A stretch of DNA of 64,000 bases, from the NCBI GenBank assembly GCA_025267735.1, contig CM046301.1:60965872-61029871 (forward strand). The letters run 5' to 3'. Positions 22,401 through 37,400 of the stretch are shown here, one piece after another; positions within the stretch are counted from its first letter, which is position 1, and every line of letters starts with the position of its first letter. Origin of the DNA: Mactra quadrangularis (Eukaryota > Mollusca > Bivalvia > Venerida > Mactridae). A program made the translations under genes and the position numbers. The notes beneath the pieces are model-generated. The model ran no database searches, was not told the DNA's origin, and saw nothing but the letters and a program-made list of their open reading frames with translations.

Positions 22401-25400
22401 CGGCCTGTATAATCAAAAACTGATGATGATGATGATGATGATAATGACACAGTTTATTTAGCATAGATTGTTCTCATGAAGGATAAATAATTCAATATTT
22501 AATTATTGGGATTTTCATCTCACATGGCCTGAAAGATGTGAGGGCCAGCATAACAATTGTTTCATTTATAGACTTTCTTACATAAAATTTGAAATCAATC
22601 TCTGTAAACAGATATCCTGTAGAGCACTGTTGTACAGGCTCTCTTAGGTTTGCTAGGAGGGTCAAGTCGAGATGACCTTTGCATTGACCGATTAATGGGT
22701 AGCTTTCATCTAGACGAAACACTATTAATAGCATTTTGATTTTGTAATTTATATTTATAGACTGAGGTTTGCAAGCTAATTTGATGATGGTGTTATTTAC
22801 AGGCTGTGATTGGACAGCTCATTTCAAATTGCATGGCATAGATGATGTAAACAAGTTACTAAACATAATGATTGTGCCATGAATATTATAGTAAGAAAAG
22901 GTCACCTGAATGGACCCTCATAACAATACAGCCAGATCTAAAGTAGCAAATAGGCGAGCTGTAAATTTTACATCGGGTTTAAATCAGATTAATTTGAAAA
23001 AAGACTGATAGTAATATGCATGATTTATAGAAAATACATGTTTATATGACATATCAATTTTAGGTTGCTGGTACACCATTATATATGTCACCAGAATTGA
23101 TGCAGGGAAATAAGTAAGTAGCTTTTGTATACATAGTTCATACAAAATAATATTTTATGTTTGTGTAAACATTAAAATAAACAATTCATTCTAAAGGTAA
23201 TATGTTAATGGTATTAAACTTTAGAGGATAATATTAGTTACACAGTCAGTTACTGACCGGATACGGTGTGATTAATATTGTAAATTAATATTGGGTGAGA
23301 GCGTAGCTCCAGCCCAATATTTTTCACTGACGCGGTATCACACCGTATCCGGTCAGTAACTGACTGTGTAACGAATTTATCTTACCGAGTACCCCCATCT
23401 ATTAATTTTGGAGTAGAAAAATAAGGTTTCGTCAGCGCTATCATTTATAAATTTTGTTACTGACTGGATATTAGAATCTACTGACCTAATATGGGATAAT
23501 ACATGGTCAGCACGTGACCGCTCTCGGCCAATGAAAAACGAGTATTCTGTACGAGGTAAGATAAAAGTGTTTACAAGTGTGATTGTCTGCTTAGTGTATG
23601 CATATACAGTATATTTCTAGTATGTTTTAGTATGGTTTGAGATAAAATGAAAACAAATTTCAGGAATGCAACACATTTATAATGTTCTGCATTATTTTGA
23701 AATGCTTAGTAGTTTTGCTTTATTTTTTGGTTGTCATTATGATTATAAAAATGCCGAAAAGCCATGTCATGGAAAATAATTACAATAAACATGGTTTTGG
23801 AGGCTTTAGGAAGTCGGATGCAGAATATTGTAAATATATAATTACAGTGAGTACTTTCTTCAGTTGTTCGGTTACATTTATGCTAAATAAAGTATCCGAA
23901 ATTCTAACGAGACTAATCCACGTCCGAATTGTGTTCAAGAGAGACATGTTTGTGTAAATCGTTCGCTAAAAATAAAGCAAAACTACCAAGCATTTCAAAA
24001 TAAACAGTTATCCAGTTATCAAATTTTAGATAAAAGCTATTTAGTAGGCCTACAAAGTGAAAATGTCTCCAAACTTTTGGTGGGTACTGTATACATGTTT
24101 ATGCTGATGTTACATTTAAATTTGATGAATTCAGTTTGTTTGCAATATTATGAGTTTATGTACTTTACTATTAAGACTACCCAGTGGTGTGGAATTCCAG
24201 GTTTTTTCCTCTTGTCCACAGACGAGTGAAATCTAAAAATCAACTTGTCCAGGATTAATTTGCACTGGCACAGATGTTCAATACTCAAAACTAAATATTG
24301 AAAACTGTGATTGTAAACTTCATACTGCAAGTAATGATAAATAATTGACAAAAAGATTCATTTTGAAGCATTTAGTTATCCACTTTTCAACGAAAAAATT
24401 CCACTAATAGTTGGGCGAAACATGGGCTGGCAAGGGGTCGGGCGTCCAGTGCCGTTAACAATTGTGTTAAAGTTTTTCTTTACCATATATTTCTGCCATA
24501 TATTGTCAGATCTTTATAAAACTTCATACAATGATAACATACCATGTGATAAACGGAATTAGATAGTAACCACAACTCTACCGGCCTTTATTACTACATT
24601 TCTATATGTACAATGTAGTATATTTATGTATAGTATATGCATTTAGCTAAAAAATATTTTTGCCCATGGACAAGTGGGATAAAAACATTGACTTGTTCGC
24701 TGACACCAATGAACCGGACAGACATAAAGTTGGCCTAGGAATTCTGCACACTTTCTACCTATGTTTATTATATATTATTATATTAACAGGTATGATTATA
24801 AAGTTGATATGTGGGCCCTTGGTTGTATTTTATATGAATTACTTACATTGACAAGAACTTTCCAAGGAACTGTAAGTTATACCAACTTGATACTAACTTT
24901 TACTAACTTTTTGTGGCTGGCTGGCTGTCAGATTGATTGAAGCAGGGAAGCAGAAAAAGTTTCATGGTGTATCATGGCTGATGTTTGAAAGTTACTACAG
25001 TAAAGTTCCGCTATTAAGACCAGCAAAATCGATGGTCTTAATAGTGAAACGGTCTTATTATAGAGACCTTTTTGTTCACAAATTAAGCATTTGGGTCTTA
25101 ATAATTGTCAAAAATTGCATGATTTTGAAATAACAAAAGTGGTCTCAATAGCAGAACTTTACTGTATTTGGGGGATGTAAAACAGGACTGGCAAGAGAGA
25201 TATAGGGTAGGATGCAGAGCTATGGTGATATTTGTTGTCTACAAATAAACTGAACAAAAGACTTCCCACAAAACCTGACAGACTTGGATTACCACTGTTG
25301 AGCCATATAATCATGCTTCACAAGATACTAAATATTTTTTTATTTAAAGTCAGAAGATTAACAATTCAACTTTAGCAATGTATTGCTATTCACTGTCTAT

Positions 25401-28400
25401 ACATGTATAACTTAGAGACTCTATGAAGAACAATTACTTCACTTACGTTGCTTTTGATATTTTTACATTTGAAAATTGTTGAAACACACAGTCCATTTAT
25501 ATAAGACAGTAAAGTTGTGTGCTTGAAAGATCACCTTGGTTTTTACAAAATCATGAAAGTTTGGAAGATTTTTAAGTCCCAAATGCATAATTTAAGAAGC
25601 AAAAGACCATTAGAGACCATTAATGGTCCTAAAATAGGGTATGGCCAAGGGGTTACGATGTTGGACTGGTAATTTTTGGATAGCTAGCTCAGCGTTATTT
25701 TGAATCCCATCCAAAACTTACTCCGTTGTTTCCTAGAGCAAGAAACTTTATCCTACTAGCTCAGTACAGAGGGACAAGGATGCAAACTCAAAAGCAATAA
25801 ATCTAAGTTGTGAGACCTTGTTTCACAATCGAGCTAGAATAAATTAGTATACCATACAATGATGGTCCTGATAGTGGGCCTTTACTGTAATATAATGAAA
25901 TATATTTCAGAATCATCTTAGATTGGCCTATGAGATTGTTTGTAATGAACATAGAAAAGTTGATGGACCTTATTCTAAAGAGATAAAAGATTTGGTTGAT
26001 AAGCTACTACAGAAGGTTTGTACATTGTTTTGTAAAATTTTCATTCAACTGTCAATGGCCCATACATTAATCCCGCTGATTTGAATTCACAATATTTTAT
26101 CAATAAACCCTGTTCATAGATACAGGTAACTATTGTTATTAATAGTAAGTACTGAAGTACTGTAATGAGTATTTAAATTAGCGGGGTTAATGTATGCCCC
26201 TCTGAAAGTTGAATACAATTTGACAATTTTGTTCTTCATTGATAGGCTTATAAAATAAGTTGTACTTTAATTCTGGTGTTGTGTGTTTTTGTATTATTCT
26301 ACTATAAATATAGGCAACCATGTGTTATATCTTAAATAGGAAAATGAATACAATGTTACTGTATGAGGAAACATTCTTTTGCACTTAAATGCTCATTATA
26401 CCCCCGTTTCGAAGAAGAGGGGGGTATACTGTTTTACCCTTGTCCGCGCATGTGTGCGTGCGTGCGACTGTTACAAAATTTCCGTCGCAGTTTTCTCAGC
26501 AACTATAACATGCATCAGTCTAATACTTTGCATATTGCTTCATCCCATAGTCCCATGTGGTGTAAAGCGATTTCATGCTCCTTGCTCATCTACTTCCTGT
26601 TTGTTGCATATTTTTAGATTTTTGCGGGGGTATCACTAGTGAGCATTAGCTCACAGATTTACTTGTTTTTCATGTTCATATTTTTACTTGAAATGACATT
26701 CATAACAGGGGATTCTCTACATACCTTAGATTTATCAATATGCATGGGTATATGTTTTTGGTACTGATATTGTAAGTCGGGACTTAAAGACTTAAAAAAC
26801 AGTTCAATACCTTTGTAAAAGCTGAAAAAAATCATAAAATTTATGTACAATTTATTTGAAAATTTGAACATACAACTATGTTACCTTTTTTGTAAACACT
26901 AAAAGAGAGAGGGCAGTTTATAAAGTACAATTGCATATCATATTATTGTACATGTAGTTCAATGCTAAAAAGTGTTACAGAACACTACAAAAAATGATGA
27001 AGTATTTTTATAAATTGTACATTCAATGAATATTAGTTTTTGTATATTAAATATTACAGGAGCCTAAAGACAGACCATCAGCTCAAGATGTGATAAACAG
27101 TGATGTACTGGCAAATAGAAAGTAAGTCTTATGTTTTATTACCATAAATCTTGGTCCTTGGTGAAGTAGGTTACTAGTAGGATTTTTATTCTAGTGTCCC
27201 ATAGGGATTGCTAGTTGGAGCCTCACCTAGGCTGGTTATACCTATCCATGAAGTTTTGTCAATCATGTTTATTTTCCACCATTAAAAGGTATATGAAGAA
27301 GTTGTAAGTTTAGTAGAAGGGTAGGTAAGTACTGGCTATAGACCAATGTCTAGGAAAACTTAGGTAAACTAAAAACCCCAAAATGACCATAATTTGTAAC
27401 AAGATGGCATTAAACTCAATAAGGAAAAATCTTGAAATAAGCATTTTATGTTGTAGATACTTTATTATACCCCCGCTTTGAAGAAGAGGTGGGTATACTG
27501 TTTTACCCTTGTCCGTGCGTGCGTTTGTGCGTGCGTCCGTCTGTTACAAAATTTCCGTCGCAGTTTTCTCAGCAACTATAACATGCAGCAGCCTAATACT
27601 TTGCATATTGCTTCATCCCATAGTCCCATGTGGTGTAAAGCGATATCATGCTCCTTGCTCATCTACTTCCTGTTTGTCGCATAGTTTTAGATTTCGTTAA
27701 ATGAAAGTTACATTATGATAGCCATATTTCTCACTGCGGGGGTATCACTAGTGAGCATTAGCTCACAGATTTACTTGTTTAAATTGGTCTCAGTTTATCA
27801 ACTTCAAATCAGCTCATCTGAACATAAAGTGATTATGGATTATATAACTGTTTTAGGTAACTATCTCAGTCAAAAGGATAAATCTTAGAAAAACATGATT
27901 AAAATTTCAAGTTTGAAAGGCTGTGACTCATTTGAAGAAGAAAAAATACTACACTAATTCATGTTTAGCTCGATTGTAGAACATGTTCTTACAACTTAGA
28001 TTTATCACTTTTGAGTCTGCTTCCTGGTCTCCCAGTTCTGAGCTTGAGTATAAAGCTAGGATAGAATTTCTTGCTCAAGAAAAAGAACATCTAACAGTTT
28101 TTGGAACGATGTTTAACATCGTTCCAATGGTAACAAGAAAGTATAAGATTACTCTTTTCACGCTTCAACAATTTTCAACATAGACAAAGAGGCGTAGTTC
28201 AAGCGTGAAACTCATTAACATCTCATTTAAATGTAATACAACGCTGGCTTGTGTTGTCGTTCTTGAAACTCTTCAGGAAAAGGGAGGTTACTCTCAGGAC
28301 ATACAAATTATGCAATGGAGACGGGACAACTAAACTCGTAGACAACTCAAACCGTGACAACTGCAATGATTACTTGTTGGCGTAAAAAGGGCCTACGATG

Positions 28401-31400
28401 TTTTTGACAATGCCTGTTATATGTGTAGCATAATTACATCATTCGATAGTAATAAACAATATTAAATGGTCGTATTATATTATGATACTTATGTCAATAC
28501 ATTAAGGATGATTTTGGTAGTTTTTGGGAGCACCGTTCTGTGCATATCTAAAACATACACGACGTCAACGTTACAAATAAGGCAGTGGCTAGAGTTACGG
28601 TACCGTAACTTTATACCCAGGTTCTAGAGTTACGGAAGTTCCGTAACTGTAGACAACCCTGCCATGGTTGGCTATGGTTACGGAAGTCAAATAACATGCG
28701 TACATTGTATGTTTCAACTTTTAAACGTCGAAAAACTTGTTTAAATTCATTATTACTAGAAATAAACAAATATTTACCGATGTGACTTATCCAATTGTTA
28801 TTACACCCGCCATTTTGGATATGACTAATACACTTACTTTCATAGCTAATGTTAAATACAAATGTATGTATCTTTGTTACAAATATCCGACAATAAATAA
28901 AGTTTGTATTGTATTGTATTGTATTGTATTGTTACCGGATGTTTAATATACGGCGATATGACGTAGTCGTCTTCAAAGTGTCACATTAAAAGTTTACTTG
29001 AGCAATTTTAAGTTTTAGAGTTTGATTATAATTTGGAATGAATATGTATAATTTTGTACGGAATTTTAAGCAAATATTTATAGGAAATAGACGATTCGTA
29101 GAGCAATTTTAATTGTGAATAAATTGCAAGTGCAAAACGTTAATTTGACTTAAATTTCGTGAACAAAAATGGGAATGTAGCTTGATGCAAAAGAGCTTAG
29201 TACTTGGGGGAAATCCTTAAATGAATTGTTAGAAAGTCGATGTTTTTGTGAAAAAAATTCAGCTTGTCATTCCACACCAAATCTTTAAAATTTTAACGAA
29301 AATATTAACGATCTCGTTAAAAAATACCCATTGATAACCAAAAATAAGAAGTTGTCAGCTCCTTGTGGTTAAAGAAAATAGTCCAGAATAAGATTTGGTT
29401 TGGTGAGATGGCTGCTGTACATGACCCTAAAATGTGTTGATGAAAATTAATTCTTTGACTGGTTTATTTTGTTTGATAAAGTAAGATAAACCTTGCCATG
29501 AGCAAACCACTTGAGAAGTCTAGTGCTATCCTTTTGTTAAATTCCGTTAATTGATACTTAATACATTATTTTATAGATAATGTACATAATTATATATTCT
29601 TTAATCAAAAAATAAGTTCAGGACATCGTTCCTCCTGCACTCCAGTGCTTTGATTCATATTCTTTGTTTTGTTGGGTTTAACCCCACAGCAACAAATTGT
29701 ATAGGTTATATCACAGTGGTCTGCCCACCTACTCACTGTTCCTAGAAAGGCTAAAAAAGTCTCTAGATTTAGCTTTTAACCAACTACTAGAGACAAACTT
29801 CCATTAGTGACTGACTACTGCCCTCCGTGATTTAGAACCAGTGATAGGAGGGAGAATGGTCGTAAAAAATTATTTCATGATCAAGCTTCACAAAAGCACA
29901 TTGTATGCCCCTCCTGGGAATCGAACCTATGACCCCTCGTTCAGTAGACTTGTGCGCTTCCGACTGAATAGCTGGGCAGGCTCATTTCATAATCTGGTTT
30001 GTATATTTCAGTATATATGAGAAAAGAGTATCAGAACTAAATACTGGTGCTAGAAGACTAAAAATATTACAGTCAACTACATCTGTTATAGAACAAACAG
30101 TTGTACCTGTTGTTAAATCTAAAGTTACAGAGGTTTGTTATACATTCAGATTTTATTCTGTTAATTTATCTGAAGTCAGATCCAACCAAACGTATGGGTT
30201 ATTCCAAATGATTGTTTGGTCAAAATGTTTTTGATATACAAAATATAATCAGTGTGCTTTATTAGAAATGAGCTAATTGAATATTATGGCTTAACAGAAC
30301 AAAAGATTTCATCTGACTTGTGGTATGTGCTATCGCAAACTGTAAGATGTAAATAAACAATAAATCCAAAAACAATTATTACACAATCGGGGCTTTTTTC
30401 AGTGTTTGAGGAAGGGGCCTGGTGCCTTTTCTTATATAGAACATTTGGGGAAATTTTATCGCAATTTCATATAAAGGGGAACAAAAAATCCAAGTTAAAC
30501 TCCAAATTTGGGGAAAACTGCATGATTTTAAAGAAATTTCATGAGGGGAAGGGGCCTGTAAATGGCCCCTGTTATGTAAGGAAAAAAGGCCTGACAATGT
30601 TTTATATACCAGCAGTGATACATTGTATACTGTATGTATACTAGTAGTTAAAAGTTTTGGTCTAGAAGTCTAAGCTTCTTCTGACTGAAAAAAGAAGCAG
30701 ATGTCAATCAACAACAACATGGTGACAGCAGTAATACAAGAATTGAAAAGCCTATGATATATATGGGCTCAATAACAACATCTTGCCCAAAATAAACTCA
30801 GTGGCGTAAACCTGTTGAGGCTTTATGTGCCAACTGGGATGAAGAGCTGTGTTATAGCTTCATAGAAAGAGGAAAAAATATCTTATAAGTCATTGTGTAT
30901 ATTTTATTTCTATGTTACAGGTTTATCAATGGGGAGGTGGTAAAGTTGTACCAAAAAAACAAGATGTATTTGTTACTGGGAGAAGTGCTGCATTTGTCTC
31001 AGCTGGTCATGCTCATTTTGCTGTAGTTACCATGGAAAAAGAATTATATACATGGGCTGTAAGTTAAAATATCTCTGAATTTAATTTAATTTTGCCCCTT
31101 TAGGAGGAAAGGCGGGCTTCCACACTTATTATCAGGAAATCAGACTAGACTCCTTGTTAGTTACTCATAGATTACTCCTTAATGTTAGGGATTTTTCCTA
31201 TGACAGACAAAATTTTGATTGCAAATTTGCTGTCACGAATTTAAATGAACAGTTCATGTAAACTCTAATTGGCCTAAGCATGTTAAAATTAAATACTCTT
31301 CAATAACAATGACGTCATTCTGGGAGTTTCCTACTTAAAATAGAATCCAACGCACATGTTTATTTTCTCAAAATAGTTGGATACATTGTAACCCACAATG

Positions 31401-34400
31401 TATAATAGTAAGATAATTGATAATAAACTGTCCTGAAGAAGTTTTTTAATTAGAAAATTAGAATGTGTATATTACATTGTAGAATGTACAAGGTGGTGAT
31501 AAAATAGTTGGACAATTAGGACATGGTAATACTGCAGCTTATAAAACACCAAAGAAAGTTGAAGCATTTGAAGGTATAGGTATAATACAAGCTTCTTGTG
31601 GTGAAGATTTTACTATTTGTTTAACAGGTCAGTCTAACATTGTTGTTTGTTTAATGCTTTAGTCATTTGTATCCCATACGCTTCTCCCACTCCTAGGGAA
31701 TAGGTGAGACTATGACTTCCAGCCTGCCCAGCAAACCCTGGATAAAATCCCCACCACTATTTGTTTAACAGGTCAGTCTTACATTGTTGTTTGTTTTATG
31801 CTTTAGTCATTGGTATCCCTTACACTTATCCCACCCCTGCGTATTTGGGTATTGACTTCGAGCCCAGCAAAACAAAAGTTCAAATTCCCACTCTATGCGC
31901 TATTCAGATGGTAAAATTATAGTTTAATGCCCCTGCACTATGAAGTTTTACTAGCCAATTACATTTTCAAAGACTCTGCTTATTCCTTTTAACTCCAGGA
32001 TACATAAAAGCTGAAACCTGTACCAACCACTGTAAAAACATGGTTACTATATGGCTTTAACCACTGTTTTTACCGTCAAAAAAATTAAGTTTTCTAAAGC
32101 AGTGACCAGATTTTTTATGTTATATAATATACAATTCAATTTCTCTTGAATAGAGGCACAAAATGTGTTGCTGTTCAGAGGTTGTAACTCTACAGAAGTT
32201 AAATCTAATTAAGATTATGGCATAATTTATGCCTATATATAGTAAGAGAAATATTAAAAGCTGTCATTGTGTAGAGGATTTGTTCTGTAGATTGCCCCTT
32301 CTGCAGTGGCTATACTGTGGTAAAAGTAAAATTTGTCAACTAACCAGACCATAAGAAATAAGTAAATTTCTTTAATCTCTAAATCTGAAATAAATTTTAG
32401 TAGTACCAGGCATTGACCTTGCAGATTAAAGCAATGACTGATTATACTTATTTCAATTTCATCTACAGATGAAGGACAGTTGTATGGTTTTGGATCAGAT
32501 TTCTATGGGTGTTTAGGTTGTGACAATATAGAAGGGGATGAAGTGATCACACCTATATGTATTGATGTATTTAATAGAAGACCTGTTCAAGAGATTGCAT
32601 GTGGAGATAACCATGTGGTTGCTTTAACTAAATCTGGGGATGTTTATACATGGGGTTATGGTGAATTTGGTAAGTTTTCTTGGTTATGGTATTGCTATTG
32701 CATTTTATAATCTAAGTGTCATACTTATGCATGTTCTCCAACCTTGCAGCTATTACCCCTGGTTATTTGGCTACTGGTATATATCCATCAATCTCCTAGG
32801 GAAGTCTTTTTACTCAGCTTAGTGCAGCCCACATATTGACACAACAGTTTACAAAGTTATGGTTATTCAAACAGGTCATTTTAGTAGCAAGCACTGTATC
32901 TCCTTTGTAGTGTTTTGGTTGCCCAACAGAAATTATTGGTTGGCAGAACTAAATAGTGGTTGTCCCAGACAACCAGATACCTACTTATTTCATAGACTGG
33001 CACAACAAAGTTTTACTTATCTCTCAGTTACCTACTTACACCTCCGTGGAGTGAAGCAATTGCAGGTTATGTTGTTGCTCAAGGCGATTGGCAGTGCCCC
33101 TGGTGCGGTTGAACCTTGGATCTCTCAATCCCTTAGTGGGTGTCCCATCATTAGACTACTGCTCCTACATTGTATGGGTATATCTAGGGCTAGAATTTAA
33201 GCTTGCATACTCGCAAAAAGCGAGTGAATTTTGAAAATTGGGAGTAACTTTAATTTAAACTTGCAAAATTTTGTGAGTTGAAATTTTTGCAAAAATATTT
33301 GGGTCCAAAATAATGAGGTTCAAGTCAGCATTGAAAGCCCCAGATAGATCGGTAGTACATGTAATAATTGAAGATTCACAGTAAAAACATGTTCAATGTT
33401 CTTGGTCTATCCTACAATAATGCTATTGTTTTATTTATAGTTAAATTATTATAGTACTATGTTGTTTTTTTATTGCATATATAAATAGATATCATGGATG
33501 CAATTTTAAAACATTTAAACAAAAAATGCGAGCATTTCTTTCATTTTGCGAGTTAAAATAAAATCACTTTGCAAAAATGTGCTAGTCCAATTTTTTGTTT
33601 AATTCAAGCATTGGTATGTCATTGCTTTTTATATCCATGATTAAGTGGTTAAAGGTGCTGACTTAAGGCACTGAAACTTTTTACTGATAAAAGGATGTAA
33701 GCTTAGCTGCAGAGTAAACCCTTGACACAAACTATGGTTAGGTGAATGTTTGGTCTATCATGTTGTTTGACTGTTGAAATCAAAGTACTGAAAGCACTAG
33801 ATTTGTTTGGTTTTGATAGTTTTCTTTGTTTTTTTGTTTCATTCTATCCTTGGGCCCCATGAATGTTTATTGTTTTGTGTGTTTGCAATGAATGCATTTG
33901 TACCCAAACAAATATAAATCTACCTGTTCAATACTATATTGTTCAGATATTGTATTGGTATAGACATACAAATGAACAGACAGAATACATTATATCTGAT
34001 CTAATCATATTAATTATCTCTCTCATGACTGACCATTTACCTTTTTCTCTTAATTATGAAAATTATACTTTATATCAGTACAAGAGGAATTTTTACTGGC
34101 TGCTGTTGTGAAATAAGTAAGCGGATAATTCTTTATCAGTTTTTAATCATATTGATCAGTACTGATACTAATCAATGAATTCAATAATATATAAAATACA
34201 AGTTGAAAATTTCAGGTAGATTAGGGCTTGGGTCTGAAGATGACTTTTCTACTCCACAGAAGGTATGATTAGTTGTACATGTAATATTTTTACAAGTTTA
34301 TTCCATCTTTATCTTTATAAACTGACATATTTTAATATTCTGTTTGCATTTCTATCAGCATTTGGTTCAATGTTCAAAACATGAGCTGCCAGCATGGTTC

Positions 34401-37400
34401 TGGGTTGTTTAAATATAGTAGAACTGTGCCAGCTGCCCATGGTTTATAACAAAGGCATTGAAAAAGCCATTTCCATCTACATTATTGCCCTAAGTATACT
34501 TATGGTATTTTTTACACGGAACTGTGCATATCACCTATGGTTTAAAACAAAGGCTTTATAATAGCCACCTTCATTTCTTGTTTAAGCATTACCCTGATTG
34601 GGTACATGTAAGGGAAAGGCATTCAGAGGGTAATTGTATCTTGGTGACTCACTGATCTAGTTATAACAATTTCACTTTGACTGACCGATTTGTTTGCGCC
34701 AGTATCATTCTGGGTAGGGCTGGTCATGTTATCAGCCAATGTTGACATGTGTGGGAATAGACCACGGCAAGATATAAATGTGGCAGCCTTAGTTTTATAC
34801 AAAAAAATTCTTAAATGAAATACTGTTACTAGTATAATTTCTGCAGAGTGGCTGTCTACAGAACAATCCTCTGCACAACAACCGTTTTTGATATTTCTTT
34901 ATGTTTAATTTTAATTGAATCTTCGCAGAGTAACAACCACTGAACAGCAACCCACTTTAGTCCCTCCCAGTGAGTGTCGTTCAAGAGAGGTTGTACTTTA
35001 CTTGTATTATATTTTATTTTGTAGGCAGAATTAAGAAAACCATATCAAGTAAAACATGTATATGCTGGTATTGATGGGACTGCATTATTAACACAAACTG
35101 GTAGAGTGATAGCTTGTGGTAGTAATGAATTTAATAAATTAGGTTTTAATTCTGAAACATCAGGACTGAAGAGACATAAACCTAAGGTATGATAATTTTG
35201 TAGAAAATTTTTTGTGTTGGTCCGTTTGTAATTGTTTGTTTTTTAGGAGATTAATTTGGGTAATTTGCGTACCTATATTTATCTAGATTGTTTACTAAAA
35301 TGAAGTGTTACCTTGAGCACTTAAAAATTGCATAAAATTGGCAGGGTTGTTGTTAAATGTTCAGGAAACAGGTATCATATCTAATTTTGTTTGAAGTCTT
35401 TTAGCATGGCCAAACTGACTAAAAAATATCTTGAATGTTTTTATAGATATTATTACATGTAATACAATATACTATAGGCATATTGATAGTTAATTGATAC
35501 TCAAAAAATTCAAAATTATTGACATTAAACTGAGTGAAAAGTGTGTACAGCTAAAAGTGAGCCAAAATTTGTTTGACATGCACCTACATCTACGAATGTT
35601 ATGAATAACTTTTTCATTCTATGAATTTGATGTTTTAATTTTTTAAGTTTTAAGGTTTTTTTCTAAACTTGATGTTTTGTTTTTCAAATTTAAAGTCTTT
35701 GTTATTTAGAATTTATCATTTTTAAAAGTTTGTTTGATTGTTTTCTACATATATTTTACAGGTCTATGATATTCCATGTAAACTTACATTTACATTGGTA
35801 CGACCATTGATGAGACTTAATGTTGTTACAATGTCTTTAGGAGCTACACATTCTGCGGTTATAGATGGTATGTGTGTTATTAACTACTATAATTGTTGTG
35901 TATTTATATTCTACCAATCATATTGTACTGCAGTTAAACGTGCTGATAAGTCACGCCTTCATTATAGTATTTGTAACAGCAGGAGCAGTAATCCAGTGGT
36001 AGGATACGCGCTCAGGGATCGAGAGGTCCTGGGTTCAAATCCCATTAGAGGCACTGCTAATTTTTCTTTAGCAAGAAATTTACCTGCAATTGCTTCACTC
36101 CACCTAGTTGTAAATGGGTACCTGTTAGGGTCATGCACTGTATGCTGTGGCGTATGTTAACAGTTGGTGTGTGACTCGATGATCAGGGAAGTTAATGTCA
36201 AGAGTCGACTGAATAGTGATACTAAAAGTAGACCCCAAGAACTCTTGCTTTAGCTTTTTAACTTTAACATGTACTCTGGTCGTTTATCTGAGTATTAAAC
36301 TAGCCACTATAGCATACAGTATTCTCTTATTATATGAACCCAAGACATATTTATAGTAATTATAACATCTTATATATTTCAAAATGTATCAAGTTCTATT
36401 GGTCTTGCGTTATAAGGACCAATGCACAAAATATGTTTGTTAAATTCTATTACTGCAATGCAGTACACAAAGTTGAACATGGACTAGAAAGTTTGCCAAA
36501 CCAATCTGTTTGAATACTTTCCCAAACTGGCCAGTACAAGCATAAATAACATACATGTATACCATACTGTATAACAGGCTTTATAGTAATTGTGAAATGT
36601 ACTATAATCAGTAAAGCAATGCTACTGCTTCTTGGATTCCAGTATGCTCAGTTTATATCTATACTATAGATTTAGTACTCATGTAAAATGATTGTTAGGT
36701 AAAGATGGGATACACAGTATATTAATATAATTAGATTTTTCTTGTTTAATGTCTTTGAAATAATTTTTATTTTTATAGAATTTATAATTTAGCAAGTAAT
36801 GCCATCAGATACAGATGTATATCCTATCCCTGTACTGGTCAATTCTGTGTTTTACCCCCATGGCTGTCACAGCCGCTGCAAGAATTGAAATTAGTGTTTG
36901 TAACATTAATTTAAATGATTTCACTTAAGGACTGGTGCCATAAAAATTACTTTTTTTTCACATGACTCCCAATGAAATATATCTCAAGGAGGATGCCCCC
37001 TTCCCTTTGCCATAATGAATTGGAGCAGTATGTGAGTATACCTTTAAGCTTTTAAACCTGATCTATTTGGACCACAATATAAATAGGAGATTTATCTCTT
37101 ATTGTGTCATACCCAGTATTGATGTGTATGACATATTGCATTTTACATACTCTGATATTAACCATTTGTATGCCATGTGTCATGTCATAGTTACCGAAAT
37201 AAAATTATTATTAACTATAGATTACATATTTCTATTTCAGTATGTGGACATCTACACACATTTGGTTGTAATAAATATGGTCAATTAGGTGTCGGTGATT
37301 TTAAAGTACATTCTGGTATATGTAGAGCGCCTGGTGTATTAGTAAACCATAGAGTAGAGAAAGTCACATGTGGGGATGGTTTTACTGTTGCTTCTACCAG

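Noticed and set aside
26363..26639. Small protein encoded by the TATACCCCCG element
   Set aside because: Two overlapping frames are open in the same copy and the same peptides appear in every copy only because the DNA is similar; no domain is recognised.
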